In this document: piece by piece, positions 23,237-36,500 of the stretch
How positions within the stretch are numbered: the stretch's first letter is position 1
How the letters are laid out: every line of letters begins with the position of its first letter
Source of the DNA: Dioscorea cayenensis subsp. rotundata
Lineage: Eukaryota > Streptophyta > Magnoliopsida > Dioscoreales > Dioscoreaceae
Direction: 5' to 3'
NCBI RefSeq assembly: GCF_009730915.1
Contig: NW_024086823.1
Location: 62,001 to 126,000 of the forward strand
Length of the DNA stretch: 64,000 nt
The notes under the pieces: model-generated
Told to the model about the DNA's origin: nothing
Seen by the model: the letters and a program-made list of their open reading frames with translations, nothing else
The model's database searches: none
Made by a program: the position numbers and the translations under genes

Positions 23237-25312
23237 GATCAGATCTCCAATCCGGGCGAATGGCTCGAGAAGATGACTTTAGGGGCAGGAGAAGGAAGGC
23301 CCGCCAATGGGATGGTGCCCAATGCCTTGATTGGATTGGGAAACAGATCAATCAAGTGGGAGACTGTTGCAGTGACGTGACTCGTGAGTAGTTTCTTTTT
23401 AATTATCTAAGGGATTATTGATCCACACCGATGCCAGATAGTCAGATACCCACCCAACTATCAGGAATCCGTGTACAGTCAATTTGTAACTTGCCACGCA
23501 GTTTCCTCCTCCATGTCCATGTCCCTGTCCCTGCTACATGGCCATTTCTCTCGGGTTTTTTTCTTTTCTTTTTTCCCATTTTTATGAATCCGCACATCAT
23601 TTTTTGCAAAATTAAATGTGGACGTGTAATGTCTGTATGAGCAAGGACCGCAACTCAGTCAAACGTGTTTAGGGATACTTCTAAATCTGTATCTAAATAT
23701 TTCATGACTAATTATATATATTGTTTGAAAAAAAATAGATAAATTGGGTTCACTAAAGAGTACATAAATATATATTTGTGTAATATATATATATATATAT
23801 AAAGGGACAAACACCATCAAAAGACAGACAAGTATTCTTATGATGGTTTAATAATCCTCTAAAAATTTAACATGTGAGATTGCTAATACGCGAAGCAATT
23901 AGAGTTTATCATATGTGTCCAAAATGATATATCAATGATCATAACCATTAATAATAAATCTCTCTTGCTATCCAACTTTTAAAAAGTTGAATAATATGAA
24001 TCTTTTTAGAAAATATACATTGTGACTTAGTACATAGTAAATAAATAATACTTCATAGTATCTGATCTATTAAAATAGTTAGTGAACAATATTCTACAAT
24101 CCCTACAAGATTTCAAATTTGCATTTGCAAATTCACCTTTGGGAATCCACTCGGTAATCTAGCGATTCTCTTGGATAGATATTCAAACATGTTTTTCATA
24201 TTTATTTATTTTAAAAATTAATAACATCTGATTTTGATTAAAAATATATCTGAATTTAATTTTGTTGCTCTTATTTACATAACTAAAATATATACTAATA
24301 GGAACCACTTAAGCCTATTTATATAGTACTTAAAAATCATTCAAGTTATAATTGCAGGTAGACTTAAATGGTACTTAACTAATATGTGTTTTAGTAATGT
24401 AAATAGAGCCAAAAAGGTAAATTCATGTTTGAATTAACGGTGTTAAGTTTTTTGACATTTTTTTTACAAAGTTTTAACTATATAGAATTAAAATATTATA
24501 ACTAAAATCACAAATCTTAAATTGATAAAAAAAAACAAACCACATAGGAGTTTAGCAAAATTCTTTCTAAATTTTTTTCAGTGTAATATATATTATTACT
24601 TTTTCAGTGATTTTTATTTTTTTGTAAAATAATTTAAACAACATATAGTCAATTAATAAAAATGGTTGGGGATACTATGTGCAAAATTCTCGTAAGTTTT
24701 GTTAAAATTAAAATATAAAAAGTAATATGTGAGTATATTAGAAATAAAAGGAATGTAAAACCCAGAGATCACATATATTTTTTGATGCAGTATATTATTA
24801 TTTTTTTAATAAAAATGGACATGGCAGACATTTTTCGTGTTTCTTTTTAAAAAAAACCAAGAAAACACTAATCACACCAAACACGTCCTACGCTATTTTT
24901 TTTAAAAAATATTTTTTTATTTTTTCACAAGCCATGTGTCAAAAGTACACTCTAAGCCATTTATTTGTTTTAAATTAAATTAATAATTATATATTTTTAT
25001 GTAAGATATATTTTTATTTTCACCAGTATTAGTGTTAAATTTTAGTATAGGTACGCATCCATAGTAGTTGGCGTAGTAGTTTTCGGTAAATACCCTACTT
25101 CACTAGCTTATCAATCTTTTTTTTTTTTCTTTCCTTCTATACTGTATTGTCTAATGTAGCATTCTCTATTTTAGTTAATAATATTGTAGTATATATATCA
25201 GAATATCTCCTTTATTTAAAATTTATATTTATACAAGAAAAATGCTGAGAGGATCAATCAGAAAAATTAAAAAACATTAAGGATTAGAAAAATAAATTTC
25301 CTTTTCTTTGCA
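23237..25312. other. AT-rich intergenic region
   Basis: No gene is recognisable. The part next to 23236 should contain the cathepsin B promoter; a (CA)n-like tract at about 23092-23122 is inside its first intron. From 23700 to 25200 the sequence is mostly A/T runs, with one foldback element (24261-24415) and a TA run at about 23786-23801. Confidence 0.55.
24261..24415. mobile_element. Foldback MITE-like element
   Basis: The left arm from 24264 (gttgctcttatttacataac, then taaaatatatactaat and ggaaccacttaagcc) is closely matched by the reverse complement of the right arm ending near 24413 (ttggctctatttacattact, then aaaacacatattagtt and aagtaccatttaag). The two arms of about 60 bases flank a short loop, the typical shape of a MITE. 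It has no coding potential and no clear target-site duplication. Confidence 0.6.
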
Positions 25313-25318
25313 CACGTG
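25313..25318. promoter_or_regulatory. G-box CACGTG upstream of the DUF7804-type gene
   Basis: The palindrome cacgtg within cacacgtgga lies about 320 bases before the TATA box at 25636. The G-box is the core site for plant bZIP and bHLH factors. A single site is weak evidence for regulation. Confidence 0.3.
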
Positions 25319-25635
25319 GACCGCGTGCGACACACCAATCGAGCACATGGAGGAGCGTGCTAGGGAGACGCTCGACACGGGTATAAATCTGCTGGCCAGT
25401 CTTGAACAGCGGACAGCGGTGAAACCAAATCAATTACTGCCTTCTGAGCATGTGCTTGTGTGGGCCCATGGTTTGGCTCCAGGTTGCTCGGTTTGATTGG
25501 TGTTTATTTCATGTTTTAGTCATGGTTGGCTGAGTAATGACCGGAGTTGGATTCACTGCAAGCGAGAGACATACCACGCAAAACAATTCGAGGTTGGAGA
25601 GGCCCCTCCTCTCTCTCTCTCTCGCTCTTGCTCTC

Positions 25636-25643
25636 TATAAATA
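25636..25643 (+). promoter_or_regulatory. TATA box of the DUF7804-type gene
   Basis: tataaata follows a CT-rich microsatellite (about 25608-25632) and precedes the ATG at 25779 by 143 bases, a normal distance for a plant TATA box with a short 5' UTR. Pyrimidine patches are common near plant core promoters. Confidence 0.5.
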
Positions 25644-25778
25644 TATATATATATACACTTATTTATCAGATTATTATAACCCCCCTCCCCTCAACCTCTT
25701 TGAATTGATCTGTCATCGGCCGCCGTCGATTTGGAATAAAAAGTTCAAAGCTCGCCTTCCTTCCTCGCCGGCCGAAAG

Positions 25779-26687
25779 ATGCCCTATCCGTCACAGACCT
25801 TGGAGCCTCTCGGTTCTACACTGCTCCCCGGTTTGGACAAGTGCGGCAACCTTTTCAATGGCATAAGACCGCATCCTTCATGGCGAAGGCTAAAGCCATC
25901 ATCGTCGTGGGCGTTGTCGCAGAGGCCGCTGTCCGCAGTAGCATTAGATCAGTCATACTCGAATCCGAAGAATCTTCCGGCCATCCGTCCGATTCTGAAG
26001 AAGAAACATTCCGAAAAGGCCTCAGCGATCGCCCCGGAGAAACTGGACGAGTGGATGAACGAATCTATTTGTGAGGTAGGCCTCGATCGGTCATTTAATT
26101 TCTGGCACCAGCTGGATCTTGCTTCTGATGATTATTAATTTACTCTTTGCCAGATTCTAATATATATATATATATGTTTATTCTTCCTCATATATCGCTG
26201 TTGTCTTTGTCTGACATATTGTTTGTATACACAGATAGTGAAGAGCATAGGAGAAGCACCATCCTTGTTTCACATATTCTCGGGAGCGGCAGCGGGAGCG
26301 GGGGATGGAGACCGAGCAGCTGGGTCGTCGACATCACCTTCTCCATCATCATCCTCATTGAGGCTGGAGAGAGAACCTGCATTGGCGGATAAGTGGCCGC
26401 ACATCACAAGGGGATGGGATGAAGGGAAGCCTATCCCTGATGGGATCCTTCTTGTGGAGGCAATCGAGGCAGGAGACATGGAAGTACGGCAGGATGGAGC
26501 TAATGGTATCAGGACTTGGGGCCTTCTGATCCAAGGCCGAGGGATGGATTGTGCCTCCTGCTACCTCCTCAAAACATGTCGGGTTCAAGGCCCGGCTGGT
26601 TTTTGTACCCACTTCAATTTGATCAAGGCCCAATGCTTTGGTGATCCTGCGGAAGTGCAGTTCAAGAAAGCATGGCTAGTAGGTTGA
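25779..26687 (+). CDS. Plant-specific unknown protein (DUF7804 type)
   Basis: Two exons, 25779-26075 and 26235-26687, joined in phase 0, give 249 residues. The N-terminus is Ser/Pro/Arg-rich and could be a plastid transit peptide. A conserved domain begins at KLDEWMNESICE and continues IVKSIGEAPSLFHIFS across the junction. It then has WPHITRGWDEGKPIPDGILL, the block WGLLIQGRGMDCASCYLLKT and the ending CTHFNLIKAQCFGDPA. I recognise this order (DEW, IGEAP, PDGIL, WGxLIQGxGxDC, CYLLKT, CTHF) from uncharacterised angiosperm proteins, which I believe Pfam calls DUF7804. No function is known to me. Paired Cys residues in MDCASC and the later CTHF might bind metal, but that is inference. It is transcribed toward EGY2 and lies 924 bases upstream of it. 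Confidence 0.8.
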
Positions 26688-27610
26688 ACTTTTATTAATG
26701 CTCTTCCATGGCTCTCATAAGCCCTCTCGGTTATGTCATTTCATTATTTTTATTATTATATTTTCTTTGGGACATAGCTTATTTCCCTTGCAAAGTGTAC
26801 ATCATATAGTGATTGTGTTTTATTTTTCTCAACCATCTGCTTCACCTCCCTCTCCTTTCCACGTTCTCTATTATTATCAAACATCCTTGTTGTTCAACTA
26901 AAATTACTTATTAAATAATACTTCATCTTATGAAAAATTGATTGAAGTTAGTTGATAACCTAAAATTTATAAAAATTACATTAACTATCTAATATTATCC
27001 TCATTTAAAATATGCATTAAAAAATATATAATTAAATATAACTTATTAGAAGTTATAGAAATATATTAAATATAATGATAAATTAAAAAAAAAAAAATTT
27101 ATACTCAAATATACATTTATCTATCTATATATATATATATAGTATATTTACATATACATAGACTCATATATATATACACAATTTTGTTTTCTAATTCTAA
27201 ATTTACAAATTTTTTTCAAAAAAACATAAAATTTTATAATACAGTTACATTAAACTAAATATAAAATTTGATTGCACTGTATTTTAAAAATTAAATATTT
27301 TAAATTTTATTATAATTAAAAATTCACTGCATTTAAAATTAGATCCAATTAAATGTCACATAAATTTAAATTATAACTGAAAAAAATATGTGCCAAACAT
27401 CAAAATTTATATTAAAAAAATAATGAAAGGGGTGATGTATTGGATTGTAACCTGAAAATGATGTAGTGGTGGGCCGCCCTAGATGACCGGATACGTAACA
27501 AGCTGACAAAATATCAAAGATAAGAAGCCCGATCTCTGCGGCCTCTCGTCCTCTGCTCCGCACTTGGTATCTCCCATACCATACCATACCATACTGAACC
27601 TGTAAGAGAG
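26688..27610. other. AT-rich intergenic region
   Basis: No gene is recognised. It contains the unknown gene's 3' flank and the EGY2 promoter. From 26900 to 27420 it is almost entirely A/T with a TA run near 27126-27140. A short tandem repeat of taccatacca type lies at about 27578-27594, just before the EGY2 ATG. Confidence 0.5.
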
Positions 27611-28515
27611 ATGGATTTGACCACACTGGCTCTCCAAAGAGATATCGCCCTCATTTCCCACCATTTTTCTCGCCACAATGTCCTCTGCACTCATAGTCAT
27701 TGCTTAACCTCGACATCTTCGTTTGTTCCACCAAGGAGATGCTCCTGGAATAGCTCCAGCTGCGGGAGACCAAGGATCCTTGCTCGCAGGTTCTTGTCTT
27801 TTCTTCTTCTCGTTTTTCCCAATTTTCCCATTAATTTTCTCATTCACAATGAATTTCAGACCACCATGCAAGCGTCAGATCGCATGCCGAGCGATCACGG
27901 AGGCTACACCTGAGAGCAATGATAACAGGGGAAGGTACTAGCACACTACTCTCTCCTTTTTCATCAACTAACTTTTCTCACTCCACAGTTTATAATATAT
28001 GTTTCTTCCATCATATTGAAATTTATACATTACAAACACATGTGCTCTCGCACACACATTTATATTCTGTAGGATGAGGGAGAAACCGAGTACGCACAAT
28101 CACCACCTTCAACAGACACACTTGTCCGTAGCAACAACGAACATCTTGATTCTAATAACCCCTCCATTAGTGAAGTAATTTCTATACCCATATGCAGGCT
28201 GTCAATTCTATTTTCATGGGCGTTGCTTTCTTCAAGTAATTTACAAATTTTGCTGTTCAACCAAACCAAGTGCGTTTTATACTTAGATCACTTTGTTATG
28301 CAACTTAAAAGAAAATTCCAAACGCTGTCCAGCGTAGCGTATCTTTTTCCCTTTCTGTTGAAGGCAAGACGTATGTCGGACGTGTTTGAAACGCTGTCTT
28401 TTATCTTGCTATTTCAATGGCACCATTGTTTTAGTTCAGGGCACCGTGTTTCACAGGATAGGGATGACTCTGGCAGCACAGAAATGGTAGATTCAGAAAA
28501 TAAATTGGAGAATGG

Positions 28516-28552
<37 letters not shown>

Positions 28553-31500
28553 ATCCAGGTAAACCTTTTGTTAGCTGATAAATAAGTGGCGGACTAGCAG
28601 GAAAATAACCAATACTGCAAGTGATATTTCATGCTGATTCTAGAAATTTAAGTTGCAGAAGATATCTCCTAGTCTTATGCAGAATGCAGATGCCAATGCC
28701 AATGCCAATATAATGAACAAACTTGTAAAATAATACTTGACCTAGGTAAATAATTCCACTTTTACTTCATTGTCACAAATTTAATAATTTCCCCTTTGTA
28801 AGAATTTTTGAAAAACTATATGAGAAATAGCATTCCCTCTAAAAAAAAATGGAATAGTGATGTTTGGTCTCATGACTGATAATAGTGATAACTTGAGCTT
28901 GCCATAGGAGAAAGATGGTGACTTAGAGGTTTCAAGTGGATCTCCTTTACCCGGGATGAAGGTATGATCTCTGATTTTACCATGTTTACTGCATCCAGGA
29001 ACATGGCATTGGAGATATTCACCATAAATTCCTTTTATTGCATTTGATCATCGATTTTAATGCAGTTTTTCATATCCTTGCTAAGATCTGCAATTATTGC
29101 AGCAATATGGTGAACTTATCAAGGTCCCTAAAGCTACGATCGACATTCTTCGTGATCAAGTTTTTGGTTTTGATACATTTTTTGTGACTGGCCAAGAACC
29201 TTATGAGGTGATCTTTTCCCCTTGTCTTTGGGACATAATATACCATTGGATTGGTTGCTCAAAGTTCTTTTTTATATCTGCATTTGTTAGGGTGGAGTAT
29301 TGTTCAAGGGAAATCTGAGGGGAAAGGCAACAACCAGCTATGAAAAGTTAACAAAAAGGATGCAGGTGATTTGATTTGTTCTCATTCCATTTCTTTTCAA
29401 GGAATATGATTATTAAATATAAAGTATGTTTGCCTTAACAGGATAAATTTGGAGATCAATATAAACTTTTCCTTCTCATAAATCCGGAGGATGATAAGCC
29501 TGTTGCAGTAGTAGTGCCTAAACAAACTTTACTGCCAGAATCAACTGGTAATTATATCTTTCAGTCTTTCACCAACTGGTGATAGCACTCTGTGATAGTT
29601 ATACTTTACGAAAAGAACTTTCATTCTGCAGCTGTCCCAGAATGGTTTGCTGCTGGTGCCTTTGGACTTGTTACACTTTTCACTTTACTCCTACGCAACG
29701 TGCCTGCGTTGCAGTCAAACTTGCTGTACGAGGTTTCTTTCATCTATTATTTATTTGTGTTTGCTGGATGAAAACATCATATTATCGTTTTCCAACTGTT
29801 TTATTTAAGCCTAAAATTCCTAGAGCAATCAGGGAAATTGTTCACATTCATCTATCATTGGGCTATCTTACATTATTATCCTTTTTCTTTTTTCTTAACA
29901 ATTTTTATTACTAATTTCTTATTAATTTAAGAGGTAATATACGTAAAAGTGAATTTTAGTAAAGGGGCACTTCCCTTGATTAAAAAAAAAAAAAACTTGG
30001 AATCTAGATATCATCATTTTTTCTGAAAAATCATTTCTCTCTTTAATGATCGATTTGGATTGTTGGCAGGAGCCAAATTATAGTGTTCCTTTTCTAAGAA
30101 TCCTGAATAAGCTCAGTTTGACTTGTTCAATTGGCTGCGTTATCTCATTTCGTGTCCAAACCTACTAGCTTGCCTTCATTGCCTTGGGCACATATCAGTT
30201 GGATTTATTTCTGCAAAAGACATCTCAATAACCTGCTTCAGACTTTGTCTGAGACATACTGCATAAATTTGACTGGCAAGTAAACTGACTCATTTGGAGC
30301 ACATGCCTGCATTCATACCCACCAATGCATCACATCATTACTGTGCCTGTCTTCAGTTCTTGAAGATTGACGTCTTTTGACTGCAAGCCATACATACAGG
30401 ATGATACATATATGATATATGTCATGCTTGCTCACTCGCTATTTTCTTTTGAGCAAGTAGTTTTGATTTTTGGTCAATAATTTAGGTCTATGTTGATGTT
30501 CCAGATCAACATTTGATAATCTTGAGATGTTGAAAGAAGGCCTTCCTGGAGCACTTGTTACAACATTTGTGTTAGTTTCCCACGAAGTTGGACACCTCTT
30601 GGTTGCAAGAGATATTGGGGTCAAACTTGGAGTGCCTTATTTTGTTCCTAGTTGGCAGGTCAGATATTTCATCTAGCAATCTTTTGGTCAGTTCACATCA
30701 TCAACATGCTCTCTTGCAGGAAAAGCAAACTGTTTTTGTTGCTGAAATTTCCTTTCTCTGTTGAAACTGAATAGGTGTTGATGTAGGTTTTTAATGAATT
30801 AGTTGATGTCTTTCTGGCCTATAAGAGAGAAAAAAGAAGTGTTGATGCCTGGCTTTTTGGGTATATGTTTGTTCACTACATTTTTGAAGAGGATTATTTG
30901 CCTGATCAAAGAAATGCCAAGGAAAAGCCTTTGAAGTTAACCTAGAGAAGATCAGATGCAACTACTTTATGATAGTATTTTACCAAGTGCTTTTTCATGA
31001 CAGTATACATAAGTATTACATCCCCTACTTGTCCATCTGCTGTGTAATTGTTGTCCACCATGGTGTCTTTTTCTGAAGAAGTAGGTGAAGTGCATAATTT
31101 AAATGAATTTCAGCAAAGAATTATTGAATCAGCTAGGAAAATGAATATGCAATTGAAAATAATTGCTGAGTGCAATGACTATTTTGTGATGTCCTCTGGG
31201 ATACAAGAACAGAGAGCATAATGACAATATATAATTTAATTCCTGAGAACTAGATAATTGCTGAAGACGACTCATGCAGAAAGGGAACTAGCTTCCTATA
31301 AGCGGCCCCAGATTTTTCTTGTTGTCTGTTATGATTTTCATTAAGCACCTGGAATGACATATCTGGTTTGGATAGAGATTAGTTCGATGTGCTACATTAG
31401 ATCTTACCAGCTATTAACCTTTTCCCTATGTAGATGATGAACTGGTTGATTGCAGATTGGTTCTTTTGGCGCCATTACAAGGATTGTTAGCATTGTCTCC

Positions 31501-32465
31501 AACCGCCAGGATCTTCTAAAGCTGGCAGTTGCGGGGCCTATGGCTGGATTCTTGTTGGGATTCACTCTTTTTCTATTAGGATTTATCTTGCCTCCAAATG
31601 ATGGCATTGGTATTGTTATTGATTCTGCCATCTTTCATGAGTCATTTCTTGCTGGAGGTGTAGGTAAGCAATTGTATCTGCTCAAATTTATAAGTCTGCA
31701 CTGCAAGCAGCTCTGCCTGTTTATATTTCCGTGAGACTGTCAATTAATTATGCAGATGGTTGTGTTCTTATTCATCACATGTAAGATGAAATTTTTCCTT
31801 ACTGCAGCGAAGTTACTTCTTGGTGATGCTCTGAAAGAGGGAGCTCGATTGTCAGTTAACCCGCTTGTATTATGGGCCTGGGCTGGACTTCTTATTAATG
31901 CTATCAACAGTATTCCAGCAGGAGAACTTGATGGGGGACGCATTTCTTTTGCCTTGTGGGGAAGAAAGGTACCCTTTTACTCTTGCATGTGGGTTCTAAG
32001 ACATTTGAATGTGGCTGTTGTGTTAGAGATTCTTTTATATACTAGATAATCTTACATACGGTGAAGAAGGGTACTAGATGCATATGGGTTCTGAAGAGGG
32101 TACTAGATACTCGTGAGTCGTGAGTGTAGCTGTTGTGTTGGAGATTCGTTTATCTACTACCTGGGTCAAAACCCTGTAACCTACTGGTGATTTGGCTTGT
32201 ATTGTGCTGACAGGTGTCTACACGTTTGACTGGAGTCACGCTTGCATTGCTCGGAGTATCTTCATTCTTCAGTGACGTGGCATTTTATTGGGCAGTTCTG
32301 TTATTTTTCTTACAAAGGGGACCCATTGCTCCCCTGTCTGAGGAGATCTCTGAACCAGAGAACAAATACATTGGTCTGGGCATCACAGTTCTGCTTTTGG
32401 GATTGCTTGTATGTCTGCCTTACCCTTTTCCTTTCACAACTGACAGAATGAGTTTTGACCTCTGA
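27611..32465 (+). CDS. EGY2: Chloroplast site-2-type metalloprotease EGY2
   Basis: Thirteen exons: 27611-27789, 27860-27934, 28073-28174, 28457-28558, 28908-28961, 29103-29207, 29291-29365, 29442-29547, 29632-29725, 30505-30658, 31456-31663, 31808-31968, 32214-32465. They give about 555 residues (Arabidopsis EGY2: 556). In order there is a transit peptide, an acidic linker with a poly-Asp tract, GSPLPGMK, PKATIDILRDQVFGFDTFFV, GNLRGK, the zinc site HEVGH in VLVSHEVGHLLVARDIGVKL, then membrane segments and PAGELDGGR as the third metal-ligand motif. EGY2 is an intramembrane protease of the thylakoid membrane. Exon 2 to exon 3 is out of frame by one base: a fifth G in the gggg at about 27928-27931 would restore the acidic DEGETEY frame used by later exons. 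All other junctions keep phase. Confidence 0.92.
28516..28551 (+). repeat. Coding (GAT)n repeat: poly-Asp in EGY2
   Basis: Twelve consecutive GAT codons in EGY2 exon 4 encode a poly-aspartate stretch within the acidic linker between transit peptide and protease. As a pure trinucleotide repeat in coding DNA it should vary in length among individuals without breaking the frame. Confidence 0.9.
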
Positions 32466-33449
32466 CCTCTGTGTGTATATGGATGTTTTGCTGACATAAT
32501 TGTTCTCTAATATTGACAATTGACTTTGTTAGATGCAATAGTTGTTCAATGATTGTTTCTGACTCGTGAGAGCGAAGTTAAGAGTAGGGCTGCCAGCCGA
32601 ATCCTGCACCAAGCACCCTTCAGAGTTTGACCTATAGCAAATTTGATTAAAATATTAGGTGTGATTGCTACATATCATATATTACATAATTTAAAGGTTT
32701 TTAGAATTTGCTTCTGGAACAACAATCAAATCATAAAATTTAGATTGTTAACCAATTTCAGCCAATTAGCTTGATCCATATGAATTAGATAAAATAAACA
32801 AATAAAAAGGACATAGGGAATAATTTTCCTACAGCGGATTTGGTTAGAGGGATAAAAATAGGTAGGAGATGATCATGAAAAAAGTGTTTGATTGGAGATA
32901 TAATTCATTGGGAATAAAAAAAATATATGCGGAAATGTGAAAAGATTACTTTATATCTTTATTAGAAATAAATAATATTTATATATGTTTAATGATAAAT
33001 AAATGTTTTCATTTATAAAATCTTTAAAATATAATTATTTAATTTAATGTTATGATTAGCAATTAAATTAAGTAATTTTTTTTATTTTTAAAAGTCAAAT
33101 TGCATCGAACATGTTTACTTTTATAATTAATTAAATTTGTTATAATATTATGATTAATAGCTAAATAAAAAAATTCCTTCAAATTCACAATTTCATTCTG
33201 CATTTTAAAATTTTTAATTAATTTTATTAATTTAAATATTATGATTACTAGTTGAATTAAATAAAATTTTTTTGCTTCTATATATTCCAAATATCATTCA
33301 ACATTTTAATTTGGTTAATTAATAATTAACCAAATTATGTTTAATATTCTCATTAACAGATAAATTAAATAAATTCCTTTATGTTAAATTTATTTCAATT
33401 TTCATTACACTTTATAAAATTTACAATTGATTTTCTTTGTTAGGTAGAA
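32466..33449. other. EGY2 downstream flank, AT-rich
   Basis: No coding sequence is recognised. A segment around 32826-32930 (ggatttggttagagggataa and similar) looks like degraded transposon DNA, but I cannot name a family. The last 15 bases abut the left target-site duplication of the LINE. Confidence 0.45.
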
Positions 33450-33464
33450 TGTGTTAAACTTTAT
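33450..33464. repeat. LINE-1A target-site duplication, left
   Basis: tgtgttaaactttat, identical to 39527-39541. It directly borders the A/T-rich 3' tail of the LINE. Confidence 0.9.
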
Positions 33465-33516
33465 TTATTTATTTTTTTTTTGACAAAAGAGCAAAGCTCA
33501 ACAAAATAAAAACTAA

Positions 33517-36500
33517 TTAGAAGGAGAAGTGAAAGCTCCTGCAGAGGTCATCGAACCAACGGGGACGATACAAGCCCTGATCGAAAAGAGATAGGTGCGG
33601 ATTTAAACGACCGAAGTTCGCCAGAGCGTCAGCAATCTGATTGTCAGAACGAGGAATAGTCTTAATATTCAAACAATGGAAGTTGAGAAGCTTGGTCTTG
33701 AGACTGTCAATTGCCGAATTGAAGCGCCACGCCACGCAGGTATCGAAGTGCTTAAGTAAGCCAGCAATACCTGGACAATCACAAAGAATTCGGTTAGGGG
33801 ACCAGTTTTTGAAAATGCATTGGTCTAGGGCAAAGTGTATGGCATCAATCTCCGCAGAGATTGGTGAATCAGTGTTTGATCCCAAAGAGCCTGCAAGTAA
33901 GATTTGGCCAGTGTTGGTGACAGCAATAAAGCCAAAGCCACAACTTACAGAAGAATCAGACCAAGAGGCATCAGTAAAGAGATTGATAGAGCTCCAAGGG
34001 CAAGAAGTGAGAGAAGGGTAAGAAAGCTCCCTGATATCATTGCCGATTGATTTGAAGAAGTCCCGATAGAGATTCCAAGCTCGCGAATAAATGGTGTGAA
34101 ATTTGGGTTGACAGTTGTTAAAGATTAAATTACAACGATCTTTCCAAATAGTCCAAGCAATAGAGGCAATAAGAGCTTTGAAGAAAACATCAGAAAGCTT
34201 AGAGGTAAATCTCGAAGATAGCCAGTTGCATGTACTAAAATCAGTACGAATAATAGGATCTAAATTGAAAGAAGTGCAAAGAGAGTTCCAGCAAGGAACA
34301 ATTTTACAGCAATTCCAAATGATATGGGAGGTAGACTCAGAAACCAAGCCACATAAATGACATTGTGTTGGGGGACCAATATTAAGACTATAAAGATAAT
34401 CACCAGTAGGGAGTTTGCCATGAGCTAACTTCCAAATAAAAGTCTTAATACGGGGCAACACACAAAGCTTCCAAATATTGTTCCAGCCTGGCCAAGGACT
34501 AGGATCAGAAGAAACCAAGCAGTCGTAAACAACAGCATCAACTGAGGTACGAAGGGAGAGAGGCCCCCAAACCCATTGATTATGAGAATTAACATCAAAC
34601 CTAATACTATTGATCCAATCCCAGTCAAGGTTGGGGCCAAAGATGTTTTGAATAAGGATTGGATTAAAGCTGTTCACTTGAATGAGATCCGAAAAGTTCA
34701 AATTTTCTAAGTTAAAGTCCATATTAAGATAAGTAGGTTTGAATGAAATAGGAAGGTCCAAGTTACAAGGGTCCCTCCAAAAGTCCAAAGCATCAGGATT
34801 AGCATTAAGGATATGAAGATGCATTTTTAAACAATGAGCAGAACGAGAAATAGATTTAAAAAACCAAGAAGAATTTGAAGAAGAACCAGCAGACCAAGGA
34901 TGCCAATTTGGATATTTATGTTTGAAGATATCCACCCAAATCTTAGAATCAGAATTTAAAATAGCAAATATGTTCTTGGCCATGAGAGAATGTCTTACAT
35001 GCCTAGGGTTCCTAAGACCAAGCCCCCACTCAGATTTTTTAAGTGTAGTAACCGACCAACCAATAGAGTGAAAGCTACGATCATTGTTGCCATTACTCCA
35101 GAGAAAGGTTCTGGCAAGTTTAGAAATCTTATCAAGAGTTGAATCCAGGAGATGCATAACCGAAAGGAAGTAGTTAGGAAGTGAGAAAATGCAACTATTG
35201 AGAAGAGTGACTCTGCCAGCAGTAGAGAGTGAAGCATGATTCCAAGCAGAGATACTGTTCTGGACTTTGGAGATAAGAGAGTTAAAACGGAGAACTGGTA
35301 ATCTGATGGGAGATATAGGAATGCCCAGGTAATTAAGAGGAAAAGATCCTTTGCTGAAGCCCATAATGGATGAGATGGAATTAGAAAGTTTTTTGTTACA
35401 CCAAGAAGGGAAATAGACAGCAGATTTGGAAGGATTAGGCCGTTGACAAGTGATGGAATGGTATAATTAAGACATAGCAAACAATTACGGGCCGTTCTGC
35501 GGGAGGCAGTGGTGACCAGAAGGAGGTCATCAACAAACATCATGTGATTAAAATCATGGGACAGAGAAGGGTTAAAACCTTGGACAAGGGAAAGGGAAAG
35601 AGCTTTATTGAGAATGGCCGACAAATTCTGGGTAACTAGGAGAAAAAGAAGGGGGAGATGGGATCTCCCTGCCTTAATCCTCTACTACTAGTTATCCAGG
35701 AAGAGCTTTGACCATTGATGAGAAGAGAGAAAGAAGCAGAGGAAATACAAGCCCTGATCCAAGCAATCCATAAATCCGGAAAACACATTCTCTGGAGGGT
35801 AGCAATGATCGCATTCCATTCAACAGTATCAAAGGCTTTCTCAATATCAATTTTAATGATCATCCTAGGAGGGGCAGGGTACTCAAATTCGATAGAATGG
35901 ACAATCTCTTGGGCCGCAATGACATTATCGGAAGAGCCACAACCGGTGAGGAAACCCGTTTGCTCAGGACCGATAAGCTTATGCATGACAGACTTAAGGC
36001 GGTTGGCAAGGATTTTAGAGAGAACTTTATAGCAAACATTGCAGAGAGAGATGGGACGAAAATCAGAGACAGAAGAAGGATTACCTTTCTTGGGGATAAG
36101 AGCAACAAAAGTTTTACCCCAAGAAGGAGGAAGAGTGGAGGTGAGGAAAAAATGAGAAATCGCATTAAAGAGATGATCACCCAAAATATTCCAATAATAA
36201 ATGTAGAAATCAACGTTAAGGCCATCCGGACTAGGACTTTTGCCGCGAGGCATGGAAACGAGAGTTTGATAGACCTCCCTTTTGGTGATCAGTCTAATCA
36301 AAGCAGCTCTATCCACTTCCTCCAGAACGGCAAAATCATCCGGAATGGCATTAAAGAAGGCCTCCACATTGAAAGTAGTCGAAGAATGCCAAAGATTTAA
36401 AAAAAAAAAAAATCCAAAAAATAGCTTTCAATCTCAGAGTGTTCAGAAACGATAGTACCTGAGGAGTTTTGGATAGCATGAACCTTATTTTTATGGCAGC

